A program made the translations under genes and the position numbers. Positions 22,293-29,515 of a stretch of DNA of 36,890 nt are shown here, piece by piece. The notes beneath the pieces were generated by a model, which was given only the letters and a program-made list of their open reading frames with translations, searched no databases and was not told where the DNA came from. This DNA is from a virus, in the IMG/VR virus record IMGVR_UViG_3300035698_016732, positions 1-36,890 of that record. One strand, 5' to 3'. Each line of letters opens with the position of its first letter. The first letter of the stretch is position 1.

Positions 22293-22910
22293 CTACATAT
22301 AATTCATATGTTTACATATAATATCATTATTATTCCATATAGTAAAATCATGTGTACAATCGCCACATATCCAAGCATCGGGAAAAGCAGCTAGATTTTC
22401 TACACTCCATCTGAAAGAATATTTTTCAATTAATTTTCTTTTATATACTGTGCATCCTGATAATGCGTGACCTACTTTTTGTATACCCTTTTTGCTAAAA
22501 TCATGAAAATTTTTATAATACAATGCTCCTAAAATACCTGCGTCTTCTGGAAGCTTAGACAAGGTATTATCAAATCTATCCAATAGATCTACAGGAGGAA
22601 TGACATCACTTTCAATTATCAAAAACTTCGGTAAATTAGTCTTTAGAAAAAGTTTCCTTAAATAATTAGCTGATTTTTCTACAGTTCTTAGAAATTGATA
22701 ACGTCCTTCAGTTATATTAAGATGATAATAAGTAAAATTATCAAATGAATAACGAGATTTTAATTTATTATAGTAATGTAAGTCGGAAGAATTATCTACT
22801 ATATGTACCGGATTGCCTTGTGCTATTTCTTTTATTCGTTTAAAAAACATATCCTCACAATAGCTTTTTCCACCATAAGTATAGATTGCTATGAAATAGT
22901 TATTTTTCAT
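22293..22910 (-). CDS. GT-A type glycosyltransferase-like protein
   Basis: The 205-residue protein has CGGGAGTATTAA before its ATG. It shows a GT-A layout: YFIAIYTYGGKSYCEDMF, a strand with VHIVDNSSD, EGRYQFLRTVEKSANYLRKL, then FLIIESDVIPPVDLLDRF in which ESD takes the place of the DxD metal motif, followed by GILGALYYK, GCTVYKRKLIEKY and FPDAWICGDCTHDF near the acceptor site. It is shorter than usual GT2 enzymes. With two other glycosyltransferases in the same operon it probably helps build or modify one glycan. Confidence 0.68.
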   Translation of the reverse strand: MKNNYFIAIYTYGGKSYCEDMFFKRIKEIAQGNPVHIVDNSSDLHYYNKLKSRYSFDNFTYYHLNITEGRYQFLRTVEKSANYLRKLFLKTNLPKFLIIESDVIPPVDLLDRFDNTLSKLPEDAGILGALYYKNFHDFSKKGIQKVGHALSGCTVYKRKLIEKYSFRWSVENLAAFPDAWICGDCTHDFTIWNNNDIICKHMNYM

Positions 22911-23108
22911 TTAATACTCCCGTATAGTTTTAACAGTTAAACCTAACAAAACTTCTTTACCATAGTATTTATCCCTCAATATTTGCTCAATCTCATAATT
23001 AATATTATGCATAACATCTCTGGTAGTTTGACTGTCTTGATCAGTAATTAACAACAAGTTCAAATTACCTTTAGTTTCTATTTTGCCTTTTGCTAATTTG
23101 TATTCCAT
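22911..23108 (-). CDS. Small hypothetical protein, 65 residues
   Basis: Starts at ATG 23108 with GAAGGAGTAAC upstream; the stop abuts the next start. A mixed alpha/beta peptide (MEYKLAKGKIETKGNLNLLL, then a helical EIEQILRDKYYGKE). No motif recognised. Confidence 0.6.
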   Translation of the reverse strand: MEYKLAKGKIETKGNLNLLLITDQDSQTTRDVMHNINYEIEQILRDKYYGKEVLLGLTVKTIREY

Positions 23109-23109
23109 G

Positions 23110-23568
23110 TTACTCCTTCTCCATATCTATTGTATTTTCATAGTCATCATATGTTAATTCTGAAAACATAAAACGTTCATCTCTTGGTATTCTAAAATAT
23201 TTAGATAATTTGGAACTATATTCACCTACTGTAAAAGTTATCCATTTAGATTTTTTTTCATATTGAACAGGATATTTTTTAAGTAACCATTCTGGAAACT
23301 TAGCTTTCTTAAACCATTCCCACCAATTTTTAGGATACCGAAAGACAACTTCAGCTTTTTCGTTTTGTGTTTCAACTCCTCTAATATATAAAGTTAAACG
23401 TGCCTCCATTTTATCCCATAGCGATGCTGCTTTAAGCTCAAGGAATAATTGATCTTTCATTTCATCAGGACCAAGGAAGTCCTGTGCTTGAAAGGCTATT
23501 TTTTGCATCATTACTTGTTCTTCTTTGATATATTGATTCATCATATTTATTACTGGTTCACTAGCCAT
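23110..23568 (-). CDS. Hypothetical protein, 152 residues
   Basis: The start is taken as ATG 23568 (MASEPVINMM), which has AGAGGTG 7 nt upstream and overlaps the glycosyltransferase stop by 8 nt; a longer frame upstream only shadows that gene. The protein is Trp/Lys-rich with PKNWWEWFKKAKFPEWLLKK and an acidic tail. It resembles generic phage early proteins with no recognised fold. Its place between two glycosyltransferases is the only clue. Confidence 0.65.
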   Translation of the reverse strand: MASEPVINMMNQYIKEEQVMMQKIAFQAQDFLGPDEMKDQLFLELKAASLWDKMEARLTLYIRGVETQNEKAEVVFRYPKNWWEWFKKAKFPEWLLKKYPVQYEKKSKWITFTVGEYSSKLSKYFRIPRDERFMFSELTYDDYENTIDMEKE

Positions 23569-24661
23569 TAAAATACACCTCTTCCCACTTATATATATTT
23601 TTTCTAATATCTCTCTCCTGTGCTTTCTTTCTTGCACCCTTTCCAAGTTTTTCTCTAAGCTCTTTGTCATCCACTAATTGTTGTAAATATCTAATCCATA
23701 ATTTAGTTTTATTCTTCTTTACTAGATAACCATTAACTCCATGATCAACCCAGCGTCTATATGGTGCTACGTCACTAGCTATAACTGGAATTCCTAGTGC
23801 TGCATGTTCTAAACCTTTAATATCTGATTTACAAGCATTGAATTTATTATCTTCTAATGGTATAGCTACTATATCTCCCAAAGAAACAAGCTTGCGTGGG
23901 TAGTCTTCAAGTGATACACCTTCTAAGAATGTTACATCAGGATGATCTTTAAACAAACCTTTATCCTTAGCCTCAGTAAAACCACCTATTATAAGCTTGC
24001 AATTATGTGGTGCACAACCACTTAATTGATACAAATCATCAATATGTGTCTTAGTACCAGACCAGATGACTACTGGTTTCTTATTAATTACACGCTTAAC
24101 TTTATCATATACGCTAATGTCTATACAATTTTCAAGTACTACAATATTTTTATTGAATGACTTATATAGTTCAGCTAATTCAGGAGTTGACACAGTTAAT
24201 AAGTCAACTGTACGCATAGCATTTTTCATATTATCCAATGATGGATTACATTTTTCTTTAAATACTTGGAAGACTTTACTACCATCAGGAAGTTTCATTA
24301 ATTTTGTTTTGGGATGAAACACCCAAAAAGCAGGATTATTCCTTGGAAGATTTAAATATGAGTCATCTGTATCCATAATTGTAAAGATACCTTTAGCTTT
24401 AAGTTCTTGTACTATCAAAACTAATGCTTCATAAAAAATCAACTGAAATACAACTACGTCAGCTTTTGTTAAATCATAGGCTACTGGACCATCAGGAGTG
24501 TCCTTAGTACCAATGAGATTTCGTGGATCAAGAGTATCAAAATAGATAATATCAGTAGTGTAATTAAGAGACTTGAGAGTTTCGCATATTAGCGCCATAC
24601 GATAGTAGCCCGATGCTTGTTTTGATCCTCTTATGAATAGTATTTTCTTTTTGGTGTTCAA
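23561..24661 (-). CDS. GT4-family glycosyltransferase
   Basis: The 366-residue protein starts at TTG 24661 with AAAGGAACATAC upstream and its own promoter at 24689-24717. GT-B features: ILFIRGSKQASGYYRMALIC, TIMDTDDSYLNLPRNN, LLTVSTPELAELYKSF, PVVIWSGTKTHIDDLY (start of the second Rossmann domain), CDIKGLEHAALGIPVIASDV (with the family EAA-type region as GLEHAALG) and RRWVDHGVNGYLVKK (VxxGxNGxLV pattern). It should transfer a sugar from a nucleotide donor. It is the promoter-proximal gene of the glycan cassette that runs down to 13965. Confidence 0.87.
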   Translation of the reverse strand: MNTKKKILFIRGSKQASGYYRMALICETLKSLNYTTDIIYFDTLDPRNLIGTKDTPDGPVAYDLTKADVVVFQLIFYEALVLIVQELKAKGIFTIMDTDDSYLNLPRNNPAFWVFHPKTKLMKLPDGSKVFQVFKEKCNPSLDNMKNAMRTVDLLTVSTPELAELYKSFNKNIVVLENCIDISVYDKVKRVINKKPVVIWSGTKTHIDDLYQLSGCAPHNCKLIIGGFTEAKDKGLFKDHPDVTFLEGVSLEDYPRKLVSLGDIVAIPLEDNKFNACKSDIKGLEHAALGIPVIASDVAPYRRWVDHGVNGYLVKKNKTKLWIRYLQQLVDDKELREKLGKGARKKAQERDIRKNIYKWEEVYFNG

Positions 24662-24688
24662 GTATGTTCCTTTGTTTAATTTTATTAA

Positions 24689-24717
24689 ATACTAACACTT
24701 TTCTTTTGATTTGTCAA
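24689..24717 (-). promoter_or_regulatory. Sigma-A type promoter with extended -10 before glycosyltransferase
   Basis: On the minus strand TTGACA (24717-24712) is 17 nt from TAGTAT (24694-24689), which is preceded by TGT (extended -10). It lies at the very end of the helicase gene and would give a leader of about 20 nt for the TTG-started glycosyltransferase, so the glycan cassette may be transcribed separately. Confidence 0.65.
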
Positions 24718-26068
24718 CTAAAGCTTTATAATAATCTTCCCTTGATATATCTAATTCCATAGACTCTACTTTACTATTTAAAATTTCAAGCCCTCTTTCG
24801 TCTACAGAATTTTTATATAATATGTAATAAAATCTAGTGGGATGTGTTTGAGTTTCTCTATGGATTCTTTTTTCTGCTTGTATGTTATCATGCAATCCTA
24901 GTTCATACCCAATAAAAATAGCTACTTTAGCAGCAGTTAAAGTCATGGTGGTACCACTCTTAATGACACAAATAAGAACTTTATTTTTGGTTTTGGAATT
25001 TTGAAACTCATTTTGAATTATTTTATGTTCTTCATAAGACATGCCACCCTGTACAGAATATAATTCTATACCTTTAATATTATTAAGTTCATCTTTAATA
25101 AGTTGAACAGCCGGCACAAAAGGCGTGAACACTACGCAAGGATTGCCTTCTGATAATTCTTCTATAACTAATTCTTTTACTATATTTAAGGCACCCCCAT
25201 TATCATTGAAACCTAATATCTTAGGAGATACCATGAGTTGCCTACATCTTAACATATTAGTAAGCTTATTTTGAGTTATAAGAAACTGACCATCTTCGTT
25301 TAAATACATTTCTTTTCTCAACGTATCATATAACCTTTGTTGCTTTACTGTCATTTCTACTGCTATAGGTTGTCTTGTCCTTGAGGGTAAATAAGAATCA
25401 TCAACTATCCTTCGTCTATAATTATCCAACATTTTATTAAAGGCTTTTTTATCTTTTGCATAATTCTCAATACTCATGCCAAATTGTCCTTGCACAATTA
25501 TACAATGTTCATTGACAAAACGCCAATAACTTGTAAATACATCAGGATCTATAATAGACAATGGACCAAACCAGTCGGCTGGGGATTTTCTTCTAGGTGT
25601 ACCAGTCAAAGGTATAACATATGGAATCAATTTAGCAACCGACTTAGTAAATTTATGAAACTTAGACTTTCTATTCAATAATCCAAATAAATGATATTCA
25701 TCAATTATAAGCGTCTTAAAAAACATAGGTCCAATGTTAGCTAATACTTCTGGGTATAATTTAGCAGTGGTTATTAAAAAGTTTAAGTCCATAGTAGTTA
25801 TAAATTTTTGTAGTTTTTCTTTTCTTTCTTTTGGTGTTCCTGCATAAATATGCGAGGGTTCATCATACCATTTTATGAGTTCTGTTTCCCATACTATTAA
25901 CCCTGGTTTAGTACACACTATCAAAACTGGAAATGGTTTTGGGTTTGTAAATAAAGCATCAAGTACTATTTTTGTTTTACCAGTTCCAGCAATATCAGCA
26001 AGAATAGTGCGTCTATTATGATCTAATAAAAATTGTGTGCCTGTAATCTGATGAGGTCTAAGAGTCAT
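24692..26068 (-). CDS. SNF2-type DNA helicase/translocase
   Basis: The start is ATG 26068 (TAATG overlap with the upstream stop, AGAGGTATA in front). The 458 residues show SF2/SNF2 motifs in order: LRPHQITGTQFLL (Q-like), TILADIAGTGKTKIVLDAL (motif I), LIVCTKPGLIVWETEL (Ia), TLIIDEYHLF (II, DEYH), PLTGTPRRK (III), CVVFTPFVPAVQLI (IV), and QAEKRIHRETQ (VI, with an Arg finger). Phage SNF2-like helicases act in replication, repair or recombination. The neighbouring gene is an MT-A70 methyltransferase. Confidence 0.88.
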   Translation of the reverse strand: MTLRPHQITGTQFLLDHNRRTILADIAGTGKTKIVLDALFTNPKPFPVLIVCTKPGLIVWETELIKWYDEPSHIYAGTPKERKEKLQKFITTMDLNFLITTAKLYPEVLANIGPMFFKTLIIDEYHLFGLLNRKSKFHKFTKSVAKLIPYVIPLTGTPRRKSPADWFGPLSIIDPDVFTSYWRFVNEHCIIVQGQFGMSIENYAKDKKAFNKMLDNYRRRIVDDSYLPSRTRQPIAVEMTVKQQRLYDTLRKEMYLNEDGQFLITQNKLTNMLRCRQLMVSPKILGFNDNGGALNIVKELVIEELSEGNPCVVFTPFVPAVQLIKDELNNIKGIELYSVQGGMSYEEHKIIQNEFQNSKTKNKVLICVIKSGTTMTLTAAKVAIFIGYELGLHDNIQAEKRIHRETQTHPTRFYYILYKNSVDERGLEILNSKVESMELDISREDYYKALVDKSKEKC

Positions 26069-26610
26069 TATACCTCTAACCCCCAACTATCCCAACCTTC
26101 AACTCGTTGTCTTGCAAATAGTTCTATTCTTGGTAAATCACCAAACAGTTTGACTATGTTTTCTCTAACACTATTAGGTTTTTGACTATGTTCCATTATT
26201 CTATCATCTACTATTTGATGTACTGATTTAGAAATCCTCTTTAATGTTTTGCCTTTAGTAGCTAACAAACACAATTCAGTGTTTGCTCTAGTGTAATACC
26301 CCATACCCCAAAACCAAGTATTAGCTATTTTATTTCTCTTAACCCATGTAAATCCTATTGTCTTATATGTAAAACCCCATTTTTCTATAAGTTCTATTCC
26401 CTCTAATAGACAAGGAGCAGTAACCCATAAAAATAGAACTGCATTATCCTCAGTAATATCACTAATAGGCAATGCTTGAATATTTTCTTTATTCATTGTA
26501 TGGTAATGACTTTCAGCAGTTCTACCAATACCAGTATCTTTAGGCCATACTTTATAACTCCAAGGAGGATCAGCATAAATTATATTATATTTCTTATTAG
26601 GTAGTGGCAT
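26068..26610 (-). CDS. MT-A70 family adenine methyltransferase
   Basis: The 180-residue protein starts at ATG 26610 (a TTG lies one codon upstream). MT-A70 features are clear: YNIIYADPPWSYKVW (DPPW motif), ESHYHTMNKENIQALPI, AVLFLWVTAPCLLEGIELIE, WGFTYKTIGFTWVKRN, GMGYYTRANTELCLLATKG, and the C-terminal HSQKPNSVRENIVKLFGDLP and ELFARQRVEGWDSWG. In phages this family makes N6-methyladenine in DNA, and mRNA is the target in eukaryotes. It is the second clear DNA methyltransferase here and the third candidate adenine-modifying enzyme counting Mom. Confidence 0.92.
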   Translation of the reverse strand: MPLPNKKYNIIYADPPWSYKVWPKDTGIGRTAESHYHTMNKENIQALPISDITEDNAVLFLWVTAPCLLEGIELIEKWGFTYKTIGFTWVKRNKIANTWFWGMGYYTRANTELCLLATKGKTLKRISKSVHQIVDDRIMEHSQKPNSVRENIVKLFGDLPRIELFARQRVEGWDSWGLEV

Positions 26611-26944
26611 CAACCAACTCCTCCATAGAATAATAAATCGGTATACCTAATTCCTCAGCTCTTTTGATTTCTGCTATGGTACCTTTGCTAAATTCGTAAT
26701 CAGGTAATACTAATACTGCTTGACTTACTTCCAACCAGGACATTGAATATGCTTGAATCATATCTAAAGTAATCTTCTCATCATGTCTCAACGCCAAAAA
26801 GAATTGAAAATCAATGAATGGGGAAAAAGGATGATAACCAAGCAAAACTAATTCTGCTGATACCCTAATACCTTTTCTAAGATTCTCTAAAAATTGTAAG
26901 CAATTTGGATCTGACATTGTGCCAGCTAAATATATTCTTTTCAT
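26597..26944 (-). CDS. Nucleoside 2-deoxyribosyltransferase-like protein
   Basis: The 115-residue protein has GAGGAGATTAAAA before its ATG. It opens with RIYLAGTMSDP and later has SMSWLEVSQAVLVLPDYEFS, KGTIAEIKRAEELGIPIYY, the pattern of the deoxyribosyltransferase/DUF4406 group ('D.vv.l......S.G...Ei..A...g.p'). It may process nucleosides or act on nucleotide derivatives; neighbours (a dNTP pyrophosphohydrolase-like gene and a nucleotidyltransferase) support a nucleotide role. Confidence 0.72.
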   Translation of the reverse strand: MKRIYLAGTMSDPNCLQFLENLRKGIRVSAELVLLGYHPFSPFIDFQFFLALRHDEKITLDMIQAYSMSWLEVSQAVLVLPDYEFSKGTIAEIKRAEELGIPIYYSMEELVDATT

Positions 26945-27318
26945 TTTAATCTCCTCTTAATAATATTTTCTAATGGTCCCATATCTATGGGTTCTCCATT
27001 CATTTTAGAAATAACCATCTCTACACCAATAAGGTTAAATATTAAGGCACTTACATGATCCTCTTCTGTTTCACCTTTAAGCCAAGCATTAAAATGTCTT
27101 TCAGCACTAGCTATAAAACGTTCAAGTTCAGATTCAGTCTTTGCTTTTTCCCAATTACGTAAAGTATATTTCTTTGCACCTTTGGTGTAATGTTCTGCTA
27201 ACCTTTCTCTGATAAACATTGGTACTAAATCATATCTGATTTTTTCACAACTATCCCTTTGCATACCAGTAGAAAACTCTTGCCTCTTACCTGAATCTTT
27301 TATTTTATAATCATTCAT
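26941..27318 (-). CDS. dATP/dGTP diphosphohydrolase-like protein (DUF5664 type)
   Basis: The 125-residue, largely helical protein matches the DUF5664/MazZ-like group: FSTGMQRDSCEKIRYDLVP, LAEHYTKGAKKYTLRNWEKA, LERFIASAERHFNAWLKGET and EEDHVSALIFNLIGVEMVI. The E/D-rich helices (RHFNAW..GE..EDH) are typical metal ligands of all-alpha pyrophosphohydrolases. Related phage proteins remove dATP or dGTP from the nucleotide pool in 2-aminoadenine phages. No PurZ-like synthetase is seen here, so a pool-shaping role tied to DNA modification is only a guess. Confidence 0.72.
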   Translation of the reverse strand: MNDYKIKDSGKRQEFSTGMQRDSCEKIRYDLVPMFIRERLAEHYTKGAKKYTLRNWEKAKTESELERFIASAERHFNAWLKGETEEDHVSALIFNLIGVEMVISKMNGEPIDMGPLENIIKRRLK

Positions 27319-27505
27319 TTCTTTCCACCTCTTTCAAAATTGCTTTGCATTTACTGCATCTTATTGTATAAGGGTTTTGATTAAATATATTAATTAGTTT
27401 ATTAATTGCTCTACCGGTTATACCTTTTGATTCATATTTTAAGGATAAACACTCTTCCCTTAGAAAAAAATCTATTTTTGTTCCGTTGCATTTAAGACAT
27501 ATCAT
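27311..27505 (-). CDS. Small zinc-ribbon protein, 64 residues
   Basis: Start ATG 27505 is preceded by AAGGTAGGAACT; the longer in-frame extension overlaps the neighbouring gene. The first Cys pair is ICLKCNGTK and the second is IRCSKCKAIL near the C-terminus (CxxC...CxxC), so it probably binds zinc. The middle is a basic helix. It overlaps the next gene by 8 nt. Confidence 0.7.
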   Translation of the reverse strand: MICLKCNGTKIDFFLREECLSLKYESKGITGRAINKLINIFNQNPYTIRCSKCKAILKEVERNE

Positions 27506-27679
27506 AGTTCCTACCTTCCTTATATAATTCTTTTTTAAAGTATGTACATTTACGACATACTTTATACATATCCTCAGTGCTAAATTTATGAGCAATCATA
27601 TAGTCATAGTTCCAGCACTCATCAGTTTTTTTTTGCAGTGATCTTTATTAAGCTTTGCTTCTTTTTTGGATATCTTCAA
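27492..27679 (-). CDS. Cys/His zinc-finger-like gene needing a -1 shift at an A9 run
   Basis: A TTG (27679) with a perfect AAAGGAG 7 nt upstream opens a frame reading MKISKKEAKLNKDHCKKK, which then runs out after a run of nine A (27634-27626 on the minus strand). In the -1 frame the sequence continues convincingly as TDECWNYDYMIAHKFSTEDM and YKVCRKCTYFKKELY to a TAA at 27492, with the final CxxC. Joined, it would be about 62 residues with a C...C...CxxC pattern. The A run is a classic slippery stretch, so programmed frameshifting or transcript slippage is possible. A sequencing length error in the homopolymer, or a broken gene, are the alternatives. No conventional start serves the second part alone. 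Confidence 0.55.
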
Positions 27680-28217
27680 GTAAAAACTCCTTTAATTCTA
27701 TTGGTTTATAATCCTGATTCTCCAGGATAAATGGTCTACACCATTCAGGTACTTGCTCATTTGGTCTATTATGTATATGTCCACATATGTTAATGTCGAA
27801 ATTACTTCTAGGCTTTTCAATCATAACTTCTGAATGAGCTACGTCTCTTGCTAATTCCCTGGTTACAGTTTTAATAGGTGGAAATGGATAAGGTCTGTGG
27901 CTGAATAAAACCCTTAAACCATATAAATACATAGTGAAGTTTCTAGCAACGAAGTCCCAACCATGATTCATATACCAAGTCATAGATTTTCCATCATGGT
28001 TTCCGAGGATTAGCCAAGATTTACATTTAATTTCATGAAATATACCATGCCAGTAAACATCATCACCTAGAGAAACATCACCTAAATGAATTAGTAAATC
28101 AGTGTCTAAATCAATTAAATTTTCACATAGCATTTGTGTCCAACATTCAGGTCTATCGCAATATTCTTTTATATTTTTGTGTTCAAAGTGGGTATCCGAA
28201 ATAATATGTATTTTCAA
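27648..28217 (-). CDS. Calcineurin-like metallophosphoesterase
   Basis: The 189-residue protein starts at TTG 28217 with AAAGG 7 nt upstream and overlaps the previous stop (TTGA). All motifs are intact: IISDTHF (DxH), LIHLGDVSLGDD (GDxx), LILGNHDGK (GNHD), LFSHRPYP and INICGHIHNRP (GHxH). These bind two metal ions and cut phosphoesters. It is close in size to phage and bacterial YfcE-like proteins. Unlike the phosphoesterase at 6898-7722, motif I keeps its Asp. Confidence 0.9.
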   Translation of the reverse strand: MKIHIISDTHFEHKNIKEYCDRPECWTQMLCENLIDLDTDLLIHLGDVSLGDDVYWHGIFHEIKCKSWLILGNHDGKSMTWYMNHGWDFVARNFTMYLYGLRVLFSHRPYPFPPIKTVTRELARDVAHSEVMIEKPRSNFDINICGHIHNRPNEQVPEWCRPFILENQDYKPIELKEFLLEDIQKRSKA

Positions 28218-28906
28218 AAGTTCGCCTTTCTCACCTTAAGTAACCAGGCATTGATCTGATCTATGTCTGTTGTTTTGTCCGGATTATGGTCATAGGCTTT
28301 ATTAACCATAGTTTCCCACTCATATGTCTTCTGTATTACCTCACCAATTTCATATTCTCCTGATTTAAACCTCTTTAAAATTTCAAAATCATCCACTTCA
28401 GTCATGTCAACTATTAATTCTTGAAAAGTCAAAAGATAATATGCTTGTATCAAAGTGCGTAAATATGCAGTTGCATATTTATGAGGTCTGCAATCCTTAT
28501 TATCTAAGAACTTTTTCCTTTGATTTAAACCATACCCACGAAATGCATCTCTTACTCCCCTACTATTCCATACTCTTGGAAACAGTGCCCTTAGTGAGGT
28601 CCCTAAATCATTAATTTCTACTACTGGAGCTTTAAACACTTCTAAAATTGTAGGGTTACACTTGGTAGCCATCATCAAAAAATGCCCTAATTCCCACATA
28701 GTATTATCCGCTGCCTCTTTAGTATCACCCTCTTGCCAATTTGTAGTGAGCTTAGGTGCGTTGAGTTTCAGCAGTTCTTTGGTAGGTGCAAGGAAGACTC
28801 CACGGTAATCATAATCTGAATCAGGAGTTGATAAACCGTGAGCTCGACTGCCGACTAAAGTTTTGAGTATTATGTTGTAAGTTTTTTTGTCTATCATTTC
28901 AATCAC
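28214..28906 (-). CDS. Nucleotidyltransferase (YcgL/DNA-pol-beta superfamily)
   Basis: GTG 28906 is chosen as start: AGGAG lies 6 nt before it and it overlaps the upstream stop as GTGA; an ATG three codons later lacks a good site. The 230 residues show the nucleotidyltransferase signature TLVGSRAHGLSTPDSDYDYR (GS...SDxD), then GVFLAP and helices such as WELGHFLMMATKCNP and YLRTLIQAYYLL. This matches the family sometimes called YcgL (PF10127), common in phages. It probably transfers a nucleotide to an unknown RNA, protein or small molecule. Confidence 0.85.
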   Translation of the reverse strand: MIEMIDKKTYNIILKTLVGSRAHGLSTPDSDYDYRGVFLAPTKELLKLNAPKLTTNWQEGDTKEAADNTMWELGHFLMMATKCNPTILEVFKAPVVEINDLGTSLRALFPRVWNSRGVRDAFRGYGLNQRKKFLDNKDCRPHKYATAYLRTLIQAYYLLTFQELIVDMTEVDDFEILKRFKSGEYEIGEVIQKTYEWETMVNKAYDHNPDKTTDIDQINAWLLKVRKANF

Positions 28907-29079
28907 TTATTTCTCCTAAAAAGTTTCTGCATATATTTTATCCTAAATAGCTTACTACGCCTACCAATAGAAATACCAATGTAGTACCAAATATCTTCGG
29001 TTATAAACCATTTAATATACAGTAGTTGCATATGAAATTTTTGTTTCTTGCTTAATTTATCTAATCCTATTAATATCAT
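28903..29079 (-). CDS. Small basic hypothetical protein, 58 residues
   Basis: ATG 29079 has AAAGGATTGGA upstream and starts inside the end of the membrane-protein gene; the TGA stop overlaps the nucleotidyltransferase GTG start (GTGA). The peptide (MILIGLDKLSKKQKFHMQLL, then an aromatic IKWFITEDIWYYIGI stretch and a basic tail) is coupled on both sides. No family recognised. Confidence 0.65.
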   Translation of the reverse strand: MILIGLDKLSKKQKFHMQLLYIKWFITEDIWYYIGISIGRRSKLFRIKYMQKLFRRNK

Positions 29080-29281
29080 TCCAATCCTTTATAGCTCTTA
29101 TAAATCCCTTTAATATATCAAACACCACGTTAAATGCCATGGTGATCCACAATGGTGAAAATATCCATACCCATTGCCAATCTAAAACATGTGTCAGTCT
29201 TAGAATTAAAAAGACTATAACGGTTACTATTGCCAGACTTATTAATCTGGTTCCTAATGTTGATTTATTTTTGTTTGTCAT
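29057..29281 (-). CDS. Small two-span membrane protein (Fragile-X-F-like)
   Basis: The 74-residue protein has AAGGAGGAGAA before its ATG. Two hydrophobic spans are visible (SLAIVTVIVFLILRLTHVLD and WVWIFSPLWITMAFNVVFDI) after a basic N-terminus. The LDWQWVWIFSPLWI segment is typical of small phage proteins annotated as transmembrane Fragile-X-F-like. Function is unknown; it sits in the inner membrane by its topology. Confidence 0.75.
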   Translation of the reverse strand: MTNKNKSTLGTRLISLAIVTVIVFLILRLTHVLDWQWVWIFSPLWITMAFNVVFDILKGFIRAIKDWNDINRIR

Positions 29282-29385
29282 TTCTCCTCCTTATCCTCAT
29301 CTGGACATATAAATACCATTATAATACCTAATGTAAAAGCAGAAAAGAAGCCTATTGTAAAAGATAGCCAACTCCACCATTCCAT
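29278..29385 (-). CDS. Small membrane peptide, 35 residues
   Basis: ATG 29385 has AAGGAGTAAAAT upstream and the stop overlaps the next ATG (ATGA). One hydrophobic span (WLSFTIGFFSAFTLGIIMVF) is followed by a charged tail (PDEDKEEK). It resembles the tiny membrane peptides common in this type of phage genome. Confidence 0.7.
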   Translation of the reverse strand: MEWWSWLSFTIGFFSAFTLGIIMVFICPDEDKEEK

Positions 29386-29410
29386 ATTTTACTCCTTAAT
29401 CAATTTTAAT

Positions 29411-29515
29411 AAAAACGAGAGGGATATCTTGACCGGACACTTTGTTAATCGTTTCAGCCTCAGGCGATCTATATCCCTCTCTTAGCCTCCATCTAAAAAG
29501 TGTCAGATTAGATGG
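29411..29515 (-). ncRNA. Structured 3' region: two hairpins with loop-loop match, ending in terminator
   Basis: On the minus strand an 8-bp hairpin (CCATCTAA/TTAGATGG, 29515-29508/29496-29489) overlaps the stop codon of the gene at 29508. It is followed by an 11-bp stem (GAGAGGGATAT/ATATCCCTCTC, 29481-29471/29427-29417) and GTTTTTATT, an intrinsic terminator. The 11-nt loop of the first hairpin contains GACACTTT, and the 43-nt loop of the second contains the exact complement AAAGTGTC (29443-29436), so the loops can pair. The segment is richer in G+C than its surroundings. A start-less open frame also runs through it. I read it as a terminator with tertiary contact or a regulatory RNA; the ligand or purpose is unknown. 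Confidence 0.6.

Noticed and set aside
26941-27318. 2-aminoadenine (Z-genome) pathway
   Set aside because: Only a MazZ-like protein is seen; no PurZ or DatZ in the window, and the polymerase carries a UDG fusion, so the claim is not supported here.
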